DNA from: Acinetobacter sp. WCHA55
Lineage (GTDB): Bacteria > Pseudomonadota > Gammaproteobacteria > Pseudomonadales > Moraxellaceae
Assembly (NCBI RefSeq): GCF_002165305.2
Contig: NZ_CP032286.1
Coordinates: forward strand, 186,001 to 250,000
Length of the DNA: 64,000 bases
Reading direction: 5' to 3'
Each line of letters starts with the position of its first letter. Within the stretch, counting starts at the first letter, position 1. The notes under the pieces were generated by a model. It was given only the letters and a program-made list of their open reading frames with translations. It was not told where the DNA came from and did not search any database. Position numbers and translations under genes: made by a program. Positions 28,027-37,171 of the stretch are shown here, piece after piece.

Positions 28027-29391
28027 ATGATGAATGCTTTAGAACGTCGTTCAACTTTTGCCTTAAGCAGTATTTTTGCCTTACGCATGTTGGGTTTGTT
28101 CATGATCATCCCTGTCTTTTCTGTGGCAGGGCAGACCTATGAATATGCAACGCCTGCGTTGCTCGGTTTGGCTGTGGGGATTTATGGCTTAACACAGGCC
28201 ATTTTACAGATTCCTTTTAGCTTGATTGCTGACCGTTATAGCCGTAAGCCTTTAGTGGTTTTTGGGCTACTCCTGTTTGCTTTGGGTGGTGCAATTGCCG
28301 CAATGTCAGACACCATTTATGGGGTGATTATTGGTCGCGCCATCGCGGGTGGTGGTGCCGTATCTGCGGTGGTAATGGCTCTACTGGCAGATGTGACCCG
28401 TGAAGAAAACCGAATGAAAGCCATGGCAACCATGGGTATGAGTATCGGAGTTTCTTTTGCTGTAGCCTTTAGTTTGGGGCCGTGGCTTACCGGTCTCGTG
28501 GGGATTTCAGGATTATTCTGGGTAACGACCATCATGGGTTTAGCAGCCATTTCGATGTTGTTTTTGGTGCCGAAAGTCACCCGTCATCATCGTAATTACC
28601 AACAAGGTTATTTGGCCCAGCTCAAACAAGTCTTAAAAATGGGCGATCTGAACCGTCTACATGTGTCGGTTTTTAGCTTGCACTTATTGCTGACAGCAAT
28701 GTTTATTTATGTCCCATCGCAACTCATCGATTTTGCAAAAATTCCACTCAATTCGCATGGTTGGGTGTACTTGCCATTGTTGGTGATTAGCCTATTTTTT
28801 GCCTTTCCAAGCATTGTATTGGCTGAAAAATATCGCAAAATGCGAGGCATCTTTTTAACGGCGATTGGCGGTATTATTTTAGGCTTAGGCATCCTAATTT
28901 TTGGTTTTGAGTCAAAGTATATTTTGCTCACAGGTTTGGGCCTATTCTTTATTGCTTTTAATGTCATGGAAGCGTTGTTGCCCTCATGGTTATCGAAAGC
29001 CGCACCAATTCAGTCTAAAGCCACCGCGATGGGCGTCAACGCCAGCAGCCAGTTTTTAGGCGCTTTTTTTGGTGGTGTTACAGGTGGTCAGTTGTTGCTA
29101 TTAAACAATACGGCCTTGGGTTGGAGTATTCTAACTGGACTTGCCATTATTTGGTTATTGATTAGTTTTGGCTTGGCACAACCACGCTATTTGTCTTCGA
29201 TGGTGTTGCGTTTACCTGAACATAAACAAACAGACGAATGGACTTCACAGCTTTTAGCGATTCGTGGTATTGAAGAGGTCGTGGTGATGTCTGATCAGCA
29301 AGTAGCGTATGTAAAAGTCGATAAGCAGCAAATAGATGATGCTACGCGACAAGATTTAACGCAGTTGTTGGGGAAAGAGGTAGCCATTTAA
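28027..29391 (+). CDS. MFS transporter with C-terminal YAM-like domain (YajR type)
   Basis: Major facilitator superfamily exporter of 454 residues with twelve helices. It has the antiporter loop motif in ADRYSRKPLVVFG near residue 68 and a soluble C-terminal region of about 70 residues (IRGIEEVVVMSDQQVAYVKV) that resembles the ferredoxin-like YAM domain of E. coli YajR. This architecture points to proton-coupled drug or metabolite efflux; substrate is unknown. It precedes ssb by 51 bp on the same strand, a neighbour order common in Acinetobacter, so co-transcription is possible. Confidence 0.85.
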   Translation: MMNALERRSTFALSSIFALRMLGLFMIIPVFSVAGQTYEYATPALLGLAVGIYGLTQAILQIPFSLIADRYSRKPLVVFGLLLFALGGAIAAMSDTIYGVIIGRAIAGGGAVSAVVMALLADVTREENRMKAMATMGMSIGVSFAVAFSLGPWLTGLVGISGLFWVTTIMGLAAISMLFLVPKVTRHHRNYQQGYLAQLKQVLKMGDLNRLHVSVFSLHLLLTAMFIYVPSQLIDFAKIPLNSHGWVYLPLLVISLFFAFPSIVLAEKYRKMRGIFLTAIGGIILGLGILIFGFESKYILLTGLGLFFIAFNVMEALLPSWLSKAAPIQSKATAMGVNASSQFLGAFFGGVTGGQLLLLNNTALGWSILTGLAIIWLLISFGLAQPRYLSSMVLRLPEHKQTDEWTSQLLAIRGIEEVVVMSDQQVAYVKVDKQQIDDATRQDLTQLLGKEVAI

Positions 29392-29442
29392 GCATAACTC
29401 TTATAAAGTAAATAATAGAAATAGATAGGAAGTAAACATCAG

Positions 29443-30027
29443 ATGCGCGGTGTAAATAAAGTTATTTTAGTGGGCACATTGGGCCGAGATCCAGAGACGA
29501 AAACTTTTCCAAATGGTGGTTCGTTGACACAGTTTTCAATTGCAACGAGCGACTCTTGGACAGATAAAAGTACAGGTGAGCGTAAAGAGCAAACTGAATG
29601 GCATCGTATTGTGTTACACAACCGTCTAGGTGAAATTGCGCAACAATACCTACGTAAAGGTTCGAAAGTTTATATTGAAGGTTCACTGCGTACACGTCAG
29701 TGGACAGATCAAAATGGTCAAGAACGCTACACCACAGAAATTCGTGGTGAGCAAATGCAGATGCTTGACAACAACCGTCAGCAAGGTGAGCAAATGCAAG
29801 GCGGAAATGATGGTTATGCACAACCACGTTTCAACAATAACCAAGGTGGTGGTTATAATAATAACAACAACCAAGGCGGTTATGGCGGCAATCCAGCAAC
29901 GGGCAATAGCAACAACCAACAAGGTGGTTATGCGAACAATAACCCAAGTGGTTTTGCACCAAAAGCAGCACCTCAGTCTGCGCCTGCAACAGCACCAGCA
30001 GATATGGATGATGATCTTCCATTCTAA
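29443..30027 (+). CDS. ssb: single-stranded DNA-binding protein
   Basis: Coats single-stranded DNA in replication, recombination and repair. The OB fold fills residues 1-108 ([18 protein letters not shown] start, [18 protein letters not shown] core). A low-complexity Gly/Asn/Gln linker with NNNQGGY-like repeats covers about 125-175, and the chain ends in the acidic DDDLPF tip that recruits partner proteins. The 194-residue length is normal. Several long frames on other reading frames through the linker are artefacts of its repetitive codons. Confidence 0.97.
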   Translation: MRGVNKVILVGTLGRDPETKTFPNGGSLTQFSIATSDSWTDKSTGERKEQTEWHRIVLHNRLGEIAQQYLRKGSKVYIEGSLRTRQWTDQNGQERYTTEIRGEQMQMLDNNRQQGEQMQGGNDGYAQPRFNNNQGGGYNNNNNQGGYGGNPATGNSNNQQGGYANNNPSGFAPKAAPQSAPATAPADMDDDLPF

Positions 30028-30054
30028 CTTGTACAATATGTAAATATTTTATTT

Positions 30055-30094
30055 AAAATAAGAACTTGATTTAGATTGAGTTCTTATTTTTTTT
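30055..30094 (+). terminator. intrinsic terminator of ssb
   Basis: 12-bp stem AAAATAAGAACT/AGTTCTTATTTT followed by a T-run. Confidence 0.8.
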
Positions 30095-30181
30095 GACTCG
30101 GAAAACTTTGTTTTTAAAAAAGAACTTTATAGAATAAAAATGTTTATCTCATGTGAGTGACATAGCATACTTTTCCTCTCT

Positions 30182-30213
30182 AAAAAAAGGGACCTCTGAA
30201 GAGATCCCTTTTT
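30182..30213. terminator. terminator downstream of aspA
   Basis: AAAAAGGGA paired to TCCCTTTTT with an inner CTC/GAG extension, 23 bp after the aspA stop (minus strand); symmetrical enough to act in both directions. Confidence 0.75.
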
Positions 30214-30235
30214 AGAAATACGAAATGCTAATAAA

Positions 30236-31654
30236 TCATGATAAAGATTGCTGAGGATGAACCATATTTTTGATCGATAGCACATCAGCCAAAAGTTGAT
30301 CAGACAATAGGTTTTCAGCTTTAATTAAAGCCAATACACTTTGACCAGTCTCATTCGCTTGTTTTGCAATACGAGTCGTTGTTTCATAGCCCAAATATGG
30401 GTTGAGTGCAGTAATAATGCCGATTGAATTATCTACATTTGCCTGACAGTGTTCAGCATTGGCACGGATGTTTTCAATACATTTATATTGGAACATTTGC
30501 ATAGCTTTACCTAACAAATCGATCGATTCGAACAGTTTAAATGCAATTAATGGCTCCATCGCGTTGAGCTGTAACTGACCTGCTTCGGCCGCCAAAGTAA
30601 TGGCTAAATCATTTGCAATCACTTGAAAACACACTAAATTCATTGCTTCTGGAATAACAGGGTTCACTTTTCCAGGCATAATTGAACTGCCTGGTTGACG
30701 CGGTTCTAAATGAATTTCATTCAGACCAGTACGAGGACCACTAGAAAGTAAACGCAGGTCATTGGCAATTTTTGAAAGTTTAGTCGCGGTACGCTTTAAG
30801 AAGCTCGATAATAAAACGAAATCACCCATATCTGAGGTTGCTTCGATTAAATCGGGTGAACTGCTGATCTGCTTTTGCGTAATTTCAGACAATGCTGCGA
30901 TGGCATATTCGCGATATTTAACTTCGGTATTGATCCCTGTTCCAATAGCTGTTCCGCCTAAATTTACAACACTTAAAGCAGACGGCATGATGTCATTGAG
31001 CTTGTTTAAATCATTTTGTAAAGTATTTGCAAATGCGCCGAACTCTTGACCCAAGGTCATTGGAACAGCATCTTGCAATTGGGTACGCCCCATTTTTAAG
31101 ATATGCGAAAACTCATCTGACTTGTTCTTAAAACTTTCAATTAAATTTTGAAACGGGCTGTTCAATTGCTCTATTGCAAAAATTAAACCCACTTTAATTG
31201 CCGTTGGATAGACATCATTGGTTGACTGAGACATATTAATATCATTATTTGGATGTAAATATTGATATTCGCCTTTTAAGTGATCTAAATGTTCTAATCC
31301 AATATTAGCCAGTACTTCATTGATATTCATATTGGTGGACGTTCCAGCACCACCTTGAATCATATCAATTGGAAACTGGTCATGATATTTATAATTAATA
31401 ATCTGTTCACATGCATACTGAATTGCATTGTATTTATTTTCTTCAATTTTATTGAGTTTAAAATTTGCTTCTGCACATGCTGCTTTAACCATTGCAAGTG
31501 CATTAATAAAAACAGGGAATTGATTGAGTTTATTTGGACTTAAATTAAAGTTTTCTAAAGCCCTTAAAGTTTGTACACCATAATAGCAATGCGCAGGAAT
31601 TTCTTTATGTCCTAATAAATCCTTTTCAACGCGTGTGTTAATCTTAATGTTCAT
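30236..31654 (-). CDS. aspA: aspartate ammonia-lyase
   Basis: Reversibly deaminates L-aspartate to fumarate and ammonia. The 472-residue product is of normal length for the aspartase/fumarase superfamily and has its signature GSSIMPGKVNPV near residue 323, with TNDVYPTA near 144 and GRTQLQDAVP near 190. The first is the mobile catalytic loop. AspA rather than class II fumarase is favoured by the N-terminus (RVEKDLLGHKEIPAHCYYGVQT) and by context: a divergent LysR regulator and a nearby dicarboxylate/amino acid symporter that share an operator motif. Confidence 0.88.
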   Translation of the reverse strand: MNIKINTRVEKDLLGHKEIPAHCYYGVQTLRALENFNLSPNKLNQFPVFINALAMVKAACAEANFKLNKIEENKYNAIQYACEQIINYKYHDQFPIDMIQGGAGTSTNMNINEVLANIGLEHLDHLKGEYQYLHPNNDINMSQSTNDVYPTAIKVGLIFAIEQLNSPFQNLIESFKNKSDEFSHILKMGRTQLQDAVPMTLGQEFGAFANTLQNDLNKLNDIMPSALSVVNLGGTAIGTGINTEVKYREYAIAALSEITQKQISSSPDLIEATSDMGDFVLLSSFLKRTATKLSKIANDLRLLSSGPRTGLNEIHLEPRQPGSSIMPGKVNPVIPEAMNLVCFQVIANDLAITLAAEAGQLQLNAMEPLIAFKLFESIDLLGKAMQMFQYKCIENIRANAEHCQANVDNSIGIITALNPYLGYETTTRIAKQANETGQSVLALIKAENLLSDQLLADVLSIKNMVHPQQSLS

Positions 31655-31732
31655 TTAAATAGACTCTAATCTCGAATAAATCGATATTAAGGTGGGCACG
31701 GTTTTTTTTCTAATGTAAAAAAATATTACTAC

Positions 31733-31747
31733 ATGCATTTTTTGCAT
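31733..31747. promoter_or_regulatory. LysR-type operator, copy 1 (aspA/lysR divergent region)
   Basis: ATGCATTTTTTGCAT is an inverted repeat fitting the T-N11-A rule for LysR regulators. An 18-bp stretch around it (31732-31749) recurs exactly, in reverse orientation, at 34305-34322 upstream of the symporter gene. It lies 41 bp before the regulator start and 78 bp before aspA. Confidence 0.65.
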
Positions 31748-31788
31748 AATAGATTATAATTGATCAAAGGATGAGTGAAGAATGAGTT

Positions 31789-32679
31789 ATGACTTTAGAA
31801 ATTCGATGGATTGAAGATTTACTTGCGTTAGAGCAAGAAAAATCGATATCTCAAGCAGCAGCTCTACGACATGTCACGCAGTCTGCCTTTACACGCAGAA
31901 TTCAGAACATTGAAAACTCATTGGGTTTCCAAATTTTGAAAAGATATAGTAAAAATATTGATTTCACAGAAGCAGGCCAAGTTTTACTCGCTTCGGCAAA
32001 AAACATACAAAATCAACTTACTGCAACAATAAAATATTTAGAAAAGAATGTGAAACATGATGAGTTAACCGTCAAGTTTGCAGTGTCACACTCGCTCATT
32101 ACCCAGTTTTTCCCCCGCTTTATTCATGAGTTATCGATGGATATGACGGACTTAAAACTGGAAATTATTGCGTCGAATTTCAAACAGGGCATGCGCTTAT
32201 TAAAAGATGGCTCGTGTGATTTTTTAATCAGTTATTGTGATCAAAAAACATTAGAACAATTCGATCGTTCTTTATTCGAATTTCATAAAATTGTTGAAAT
32301 GGAAATACTCCCTGTGACGGCCCTAGATCAGGAGGGGACTGCCAAATATTCACTCGATCAGTCTTTTCCTTTGTTGTCTTATAGTAAACAAGCATATTTA
32401 AGAAATTGTGTGGATGAAGCGATTGAAAATAAGTTGGATTATCGAACTTTATATGAGACGGATAATGCAGGGGATTTAAAAGAGTTAGTGCTGCAAGGTT
32501 TAGGTGTGGCATGGTTGCCTAAATTATTGGTTGAAAGAGAAATCCAAGAAAATAAATTAAAAGTACTGGATGGTGAGCAGTACTATTTATTTCAAGATGT
32601 CTATCTGGTTAAGCGTGAAATGTCATTTTCAAATCGAATTAATTATATTTGGAATATATTGATTCATAAAAATAAATAA
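31789..32679 (+). CDS. LysR family regulator of aspartate use (inferred)
   Basis: LysR-type transcriptional regulator of 296 residues: N-terminal winged helix with AAALRHVTQSAFTRRIQNIE near residue 22, linker helix, and a periplasmic-binding-like effector domain (GLGVAWLPKLLVE near 239). It is divergent from aspA over a short region that carries a T-N11-A palindrome, the usual layout for autoregulation plus target control. The same palindrome precedes the symporter gene on its other side, so aspA and the symporter are its predicted targets, with aspartate or a dicarboxylate as likely effector. Confidence 0.85.
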   Translation: MTLEIRWIEDLLALEQEKSISQAAALRHVTQSAFTRRIQNIENSLGFQILKRYSKNIDFTEAGQVLLASAKNIQNQLTATIKYLEKNVKHDELTVKFAVSHSLITQFFPRFIHELSMDMTDLKLEIIASNFKQGMRLLKDGSCDFLISYCDQKTLEQFDRSLFEFHKIVEMEILPVTALDQEGTAKYSLDQSFPLLSYSKQAYLRNCVDEAIENKLDYRTLYETDNAGDLKELVLQGLGVAWLPKLLVEREIQENKLKVLDGEQYYLFQDVYLVKREMSFSNRINYIWNILIHKNK

Positions 32680-32733
32680 TTGGATTTTATGGGTTATTTT
32701 AGTTAATCGCTCTGAGGTATATTTAAATAATAA

Positions 32734-32794
32734 ATAAGGTGATTTTATAAAGAGCAAATAAAGGACTTTACTTACGATTTAAAAATCACCTTAT
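32734..32794. terminator. long-stem hairpin between convergent genes
   Basis: Perfect 13-bp arms ATAAGGTGATTTT (32734-32746) and AAAATCACCTTAT (32782-32794) enclose a 35-nt loop between the LysR gene and the symporter gene. T-rich sequence follows on both strands, so it may terminate both transcripts. Confidence 0.5.
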
Positions 32795-32813
32795 ATTTTC
32801 TCGATAAATAATT

Positions 32814-34112
32814 CTAACTGTTATCGGCCAATTGGTTTGCGGGAGGAAGGTTATTCACCATGATACCTTCTTGCTCCATAAGTTCATCTTTATTACCTTC
32901 AGTACGTGCAATCACGGCAGTTGCAATACTATTTCCAATCACATTGGTTGCCGTACGACCCATATCTAAAAACTGATCAATCGCTAAAATTAATAGAATA
33001 CCGGCTTCAGGAAGCTTGAACATAGCCAGTGTTGAGGCAATCACCACAATGGATGCTCGTGAAACACCTGCAATCCCTTTACTCGTAATCATGAGGGTAA
33101 AGAGTATGAGTGCTTGCTGGGAAAAACTTAAATCAATGTTGTAGGCTTGTGCAATAAATAACACGGCAAATGCCATATACATCATCGAGCCGTCGAGGTT
33201 GAATGAATAACCTAGAGGGAGCACGAAACTGGTAATACGCTTAGGTACACCGAATTTATCCAAAGCTTCCATGGTTTTTGGATAAGCCGATTCACTACTT
33301 GCGGTCGCAAATGCCAACATAGTGGGTTCACGCACGATTCGCATCAATCTAAAAATATCTTTTTTCAAGAAGATATAGCCAAATGCAATCAGGAGAGTCC
33401 AAAGTACCAGTAATCCCACATAGAACTGCCCAATGAAAATACTATAATCGATAATCAGTTTAGGGCCTTGGATGGTAATCGCGGAAGCAATGGCTGCAAA
33501 AACGGCGATAGGTGCAAATGCCATGACATAATCTGTAATTCGGAACATCACCTTACAGAGTTCATCAATTATTTTACCAATGACCGTTGCTTCACTTTGG
33601 TGTTGAACATAGGCAAGTGCAGAACCAAAGAAAATTGAGAAAACCAAAATCTGTAAGATCTCATTATTGGCCATGGCTTCCGCAAAACTACGCGGGAAAA
33701 TATGCGTAATGAAGGTTTCTAAGCTCAGACTTGTCGCACTTACACCAATATCAACCGCTGTTTGAGGAACGGTGAGATTCATTCCAGCACCAGGTTGGAA
33801 TAAATTGGCTAAGCCCATGCCCAGTAAAAGTGAAATAAATGATGCACCAATGAACCAACTCATGGCTTTTAAGGTAATTGATCCCAGCGATGAGGATTTT
33901 CCCATTGAGAGCAGACCAGAAACGATTGTTGCAAAAACTAAGGGTGCAATAATCATTTTAATTAATCTTAAGAATACATCGGTCACTATTTTAAAATAGG
34001 CGGCAAGTTCTGTGGTTTGTGCAGTTGTTAAAGTGCTATGAAAAGCCCAACCAATTAGTATTCCAGAGATCATGGCAATCAGAATATATTTCAGTAGTTT
34101 CTTCTGTTTCAT
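32814..34112 (-). CDS. dicarboxylate/amino acid:cation symporter (DAACS family)
   Basis: Membrane symporter of 432 residues in the GltP/DctA family, importing acidic amino acids or C4-dicarboxylates with protons or sodium. Eight helices plus re-entrant loops are indicated. Family motifs include FATASSESAYPKTMEAL (serine-rich hairpin), LPLGYSFNLDGSMMY, and the substrate-binding region DMGRTATNVIGNSIA. The frame opens 23 codons earlier, but the ATG at 34110-34112 has an AAGGA site at good spacing. A LysR operator copy lies about 195 bp upstream, matching one before aspA, so aspartate/glutamate uptake is the best guess. Confidence 0.87.
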   Translation of the reverse strand: MKQKKLLKYILIAMISGILIGWAFHSTLTTAQTTELAAYFKIVTDVFLRLIKMIIAPLVFATIVSGLLSMGKSSSLGSITLKAMSWFIGASFISLLLGMGLANLFQPGAGMNLTVPQTAVDIGVSATSLSLETFITHIFPRSFAEAMANNEILQILVFSIFFGSALAYVQHQSEATVIGKIIDELCKVMFRITDYVMAFAPIAVFAAIASAITIQGPKLIIDYSIFIGQFYVGLLVLWTLLIAFGYIFLKKDIFRLMRIVREPTMLAFATASSESAYPKTMEALDKFGVPKRITSFVLPLGYSFNLDGSMMYMAFAVLFIAQAYNIDLSFSQQALILFTLMITSKGIAGVSRASIVVIASTLAMFKLPEAGILLILAIDQFLDMGRTATNVIGNSIATAVIARTEGNKDELMEQEGIMVNNLPPANQLADNS

Positions 34113-34306
34113 ACTTATCGTTCCTTCTTTAATCTTCTTTTCATCAACTTTTGACCTGATGTAGCAAGGCCTTGATGACATTCCATGTTGATCAATTTAT
34201 AGAGGCATTACTTGAGGTATTGAGTGCTAAATCGTCGGTTGGGATTTAACTGTGGCAAGTGTTACTTTTTTTTAAAAAAAACGACAATGCAATTTTTAAT
34301 TCAGTT

Positions 34307-34321
34307 ATGCAAAAAATGCAT
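34307..34321. promoter_or_regulatory. LysR-type operator, copy 2 (upstream of symporter)
   Basis: ATGCAAAAAATGCAT, inside an 18-bp stretch identical to the reverse complement of the aspA/lysR site. The exact recurrence in front of a functionally related transporter supports joint control. Confidence 0.65.
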
Positions 34322-34773
34322 GAGATGATTCTTTAGTTTTACTTGATATAGGTGCGCTGTTCTTGAGAGTAAGACCAAATGTTTGTTGTTTTAATTCTGA
34401 TGGGTGATAGGAAAGATACTAAATTTTCTGATTCTGTGAGGCAGAGTGAAGAGCTGAGAGTGAAGCGAAAGTTAATGAATACAAAAACTCAAAACTGAGC
34501 TTGTGCTCTTCATTTTGCCACGGACAAAACCATTGAATTGTCCGTGTTATCCAATATTTTAATGATCAGCTTTTGATTTTAAGTTTATGATCTAAATAGA
34601 TAATTAAATTAAATTTCTATCGTGTTGATGTTGTTAACTGAGCAACGTTGAGTCATTTCATGATTTTTCACAGCACACGCACGAGGGCTTTATGCTTTCA
34701 TCCTTTCCTTTCGTACACCCATAAAAAATTATCTATGCGCATTCCATTGTTAAAGCGACAAAATTTTAAAACA

Positions 34774-34786
34774 TGAATTTAGTTCA
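34774..34786. promoter_or_regulatory. MetR-type box, distal
   Basis: TGAATTTAGTTCA fits the MetR consensus TGAA-N5-TTCA exactly, 231 bp upstream of the DUF1852 gene. Confidence 0.4.
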
Positions 34787-34970
34787 CTTTGGTGTGAGAT
34801 TAAATCATTTTTATTCATGTGATCATTCAGGTATAAATTAAACCACGCTCTTAACGATAGTTGATATTCATCGTTGCTTCTTAGCCTGATGTTCAGAAAA
34901 AACTGAAAAGGTTAGAAAAACGATTCGCTAGAAAGATCCAAAAATAAAATTGGAACGTCTAGAAAGAGCA

Positions 34971-34983
34971 TGAAAGAAATTCA
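34971..34983. promoter_or_regulatory. MetR-type box, proximal
   Basis: TGAAAGAAATTCA fits TGAA-N5-TTCA exactly, 34 bp upstream of the DUF1852 gene. Two perfect matches upstream of a methionine operon are unlikely by chance, though no metR gene is in the window. Confidence 0.45.
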
Positions 34984-35017
34984 GTTTTATCGCAGAAATA
35001 TAGGGTAACAGATCGCC

Positions 35018-36010
35018 ATGAGTACAGAGTTTGCATGTTCAATTAAACGCATTCGTTTTGATGAAAACTATCAACCAGCAGATAACACACGTCTAACGAC
35101 GAACTTTGCTAACTTGGCGCGTGGTGAAAGCCGTGAGCAGAACCTACGTAATACACTTCGTATGATTAATAATCGCTTCAATGCCTTAGCACAAACAGAT
35201 AACCCGAATGGTGATCGTTATTCGCTTGAAATCGATATTATTTCTGCAGATTTAGATGTTGAAGGGAATGGAAAATCTTTCCCAATTATTGAAATGCTGA
35301 AAAGCACGATCACCGATCATCATACCCATCAACGTATTGAGGGCATGATTGGCAATAGCTTCTCATCTTATGTACGTGACTACGATTTTAGCGTGGTGTT
35401 GAAAGAACATAATAAAGAGAATTCGACGTCGTATGCACCTGAAGGTTTTGGTGAATTACACGGTAAGCTTTATCAGTATCTGGTGAACTCGGAAACATTT
35501 AAAGCAGAGTTTAATCAACAACCTGTGATTTGCTTGAGCGTTTCAACCGCGAAGAAGTATCACCGTACTGCCAATGAGCATCCCGTTTTAGGCGTTGAGT
35601 ATAAACAAGATGCGTACTCACGTACCGATGAGTATTTCCATAAAATGGGCTTACAGGTTCGCTTCTTTATGCCAAAAGGGAGTGCTGCACCTTTAGCATT
35701 CTATTTTGCGGGTGATTTACTGCGTGATTATACCGATCTTGAATTGATCAGCGCGATTAGCACCATGGAAACCTTCCAAAAGATTTATCGCCCTGAAATT
35801 TACAATGCAAATTCATCGGCAGCGCAAGTGTATCAAGCCAGCTTAGAGTATCCAGATTACTCATTAACACAAATTGTATATGACCGTGTTGAACGTGGTC
35901 AGTTAGCGGTTAAACAAGGTAAATGGACGGAAGAGAACTTTATTAAGCCGTATCAAGACATCCTTGAACAATGGGCTGCGAATTACACCGTAAACAGCAA
36001 CGCTGCTTAA
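35018..36010 (+). CDS. mesX: DUF1852 protein, partner of core methionine synthase
   Basis: Cytoplasmic protein of 330 residues of the DUF1852 family. Published genetic work on folate-independent methionine synthases showed that the MesD class needs a DUF1852 partner and oxygen, but not methyl-folate or cobalamin; the chemistry of DUF1852 is not settled. I see no standard cofactor motif; the conserved-looking core includes YSLEIDIISADLDVEGNGKS near residue 68 and repeated Tyr/His-rich segments. It is first in an operon, 36 bp before the synthase gene. The MesX name is applied by neighbourhood and family. Confidence 0.8.
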   Translation: MSTEFACSIKRIRFDENYQPADNTRLTTNFANLARGESREQNLRNTLRMINNRFNALAQTDNPNGDRYSLEIDIISADLDVEGNGKSFPIIEMLKSTITDHHTHQRIEGMIGNSFSSYVRDYDFSVVLKEHNKENSTSYAPEGFGELHGKLYQYLVNSETFKAEFNQQPVICLSVSTAKKYHRTANEHPVLGVEYKQDAYSRTDEYFHKMGLQVRFFMPKGSAAPLAFYFAGDLLRDYTDLELISAISTMETFQKIYRPEIYNANSSAAQVYQASLEYPDYSLTQIVYDRVERGQLAVKQGKWTEENFIKPYQDILEQWAANYTVNSNAA

Positions 36011-36046
36011 TTTAACTGAAATAGAATATTGAAATAGAGATTTAAA

Positions 36047-37093
36047 ATGGCCATTTTATTACCAACATCAACTGCGGGCAGTTTACCGAAACCATCGTGG
36101 TTAGCAGAACCTGAAAAACTATGGTCACCTTGGAAACTTGAGGGTGAGCAACTGATTGAAGCGAAACAAGACGCTTTACGTTTGTCTTTGCAAGAACAAT
36201 TGCATGCAGGCATTGATATCGTGAGTGATGGTGAACAGACTCGCCAACATTTTGTGACCACATTTATTGAATATTTGGATGGTGTGGATTTTCAAAAGCG
36301 TGAAATGGTTCGTATCCGTAATCGTTATGATGCAAGCGTTCCATCGGTGGTAGGTGCCGTATCACGTCAAAAGCCAGTGTTTGTGGAGGATGCGAAATTT
36401 TTACGCAGTCAAACCACTCAACCAATTAAATGGGCATTGCCTGGCCCAATGACCATGATTGATACCTTATATGATGGTCACTACAAAAGTCGTGAAAAAT
36501 TGGCTTGGGAATTTGCCAAAATCTTGAATCAAGAAGCATTGGAGTTAGAAGCAGCGGGTGTGGACATCATTCAGTTTGATGAACCTGCATTTAATGTATT
36601 CTTTGATGAAGTCAATGACTGGGGCGTAGCAACCTTAGAGCGTGCGCTTGAAGGTTTGAAATGTGAAACAGCAGTACACATTTGCTATGGCTACGGTATT
36701 AAAGCCAATACAGATTGGAAAAAGACTTTAGGTTCAGAATGGCGTCAATATGAAGAAGCATTTCCGAAACTACAGCAGTCTAAAATTGACATCATCTCAC
36801 TTGAATGCCAAAACTCACGTGTGCCGATGGATTTAATTGAATTGATTCGCGGTAAAAAAGTCATGGTCGGTGCGATTGATGTGGCAACCAATACCATTGA
36901 AACACCAGAAGAAGTGGCAAATACATTACGTAAGGCCCTACAGTTTGTCGATGCAGATAAACTATATCCATCAACCAACTGTGGTATGGCGCCTTTAGCG
37001 CGTCATGTTGCTCGCGGTAAGCTGAATGCCTTAAGCGCTGGTGCAGAAATTATTCGTAAAGAACTCTCGGCTTCATACGCAGCAAGCGCATGA
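36047..37093 (+). CDS. mesD: core methionine synthase, MesD type
   Basis: Zinc-dependent methyltransferase expected to make methionine from homocysteine. At 348 residues it corresponds only to the catalytic barrel of MetE (about 750 residues) and lacks the N-terminal folate-binding half. Zinc ligands are visible: His and Cys in AVHICYGYG, Glu in ISLECQNSRV, and the late Cys in STNCGMAPLARH. Adjacent DUF1852 places it in the MesD class, which uses an unknown methyl source in an oxygen-dependent way. The order mesX-mesD-flavin reductase suggests the reductase takes part. Confidence 0.85.
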   Translation: MAILLPTSTAGSLPKPSWLAEPEKLWSPWKLEGEQLIEAKQDALRLSLQEQLHAGIDIVSDGEQTRQHFVTTFIEYLDGVDFQKREMVRIRNRYDASVPSVVGAVSRQKPVFVEDAKFLRSQTTQPIKWALPGPMTMIDTLYDGHYKSREKLAWEFAKILNQEALELEAAGVDIIQFDEPAFNVFFDEVNDWGVATLERALEGLKCETAVHICYGYGIKANTDWKKTLGSEWRQYEEAFPKLQQSKIDIISLECQNSRVPMDLIELIRGKKVMVGAIDVATNTIETPEEVANTLRKALQFVDADKLYPSTNCGMAPLARHVARGKLNALSAGAEIIRKELSASYAASA

Positions 37094-37098
37094 TGTGA

Positions 37099-37133
37099 AA
37101 GAGCTCCCCAATTTGACCAAATCGGGAGCTCTT
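37099..37133 (+). terminator. intercistronic hairpin, partial terminator or processing site
   Basis: Perfect 10-bp stem AAGAGCTCCC/GGGAGCTCTT 6 bp after the mesD stop, followed by CTTATCC rather than a T-run. It lies between mesD and the flavin reductase gene, so it may reduce read-through or protect the upstream message. Confidence 0.5.
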
Positions 37134-37171
37134 ATCCGAGTACAAGCATGTGTCCGTTACTGAGGAATAAA

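Larger units (their letters stand above)
34113..35017. other. long intergenic control region
   Basis: About 900 bp without a gene between the symporter gene and the DUF1852 gene. It holds the LysR operator copy at 34307, a hairpin CACGGACAA/TTGTCCGTG at 34519-34546 without a T-run, two MetR-type boxes (34774-34786 and 34971-34983), the inverted repeat TTCAGAAAAAACTGAA at 34892-34907, and a direct repeat CTAGAAAGA at 34928 and 34959 (31 bp apart). Confidence 0.5.

Noticed and set aside
29462..30043. Several long frames on other reading frames through ssb
   Set aside because: They arise from the repetitive Asn/Gln/Gly linker codons; the SSB frame has a full OB fold and acidic tip.
34519..34546. 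Terminator at CACGGACAA/TTGTCCGTG
   Set aside because: A clean 9-bp stem, but no T-run on either strand and no gene ending beside it; kept only as a hairpin in the region note.
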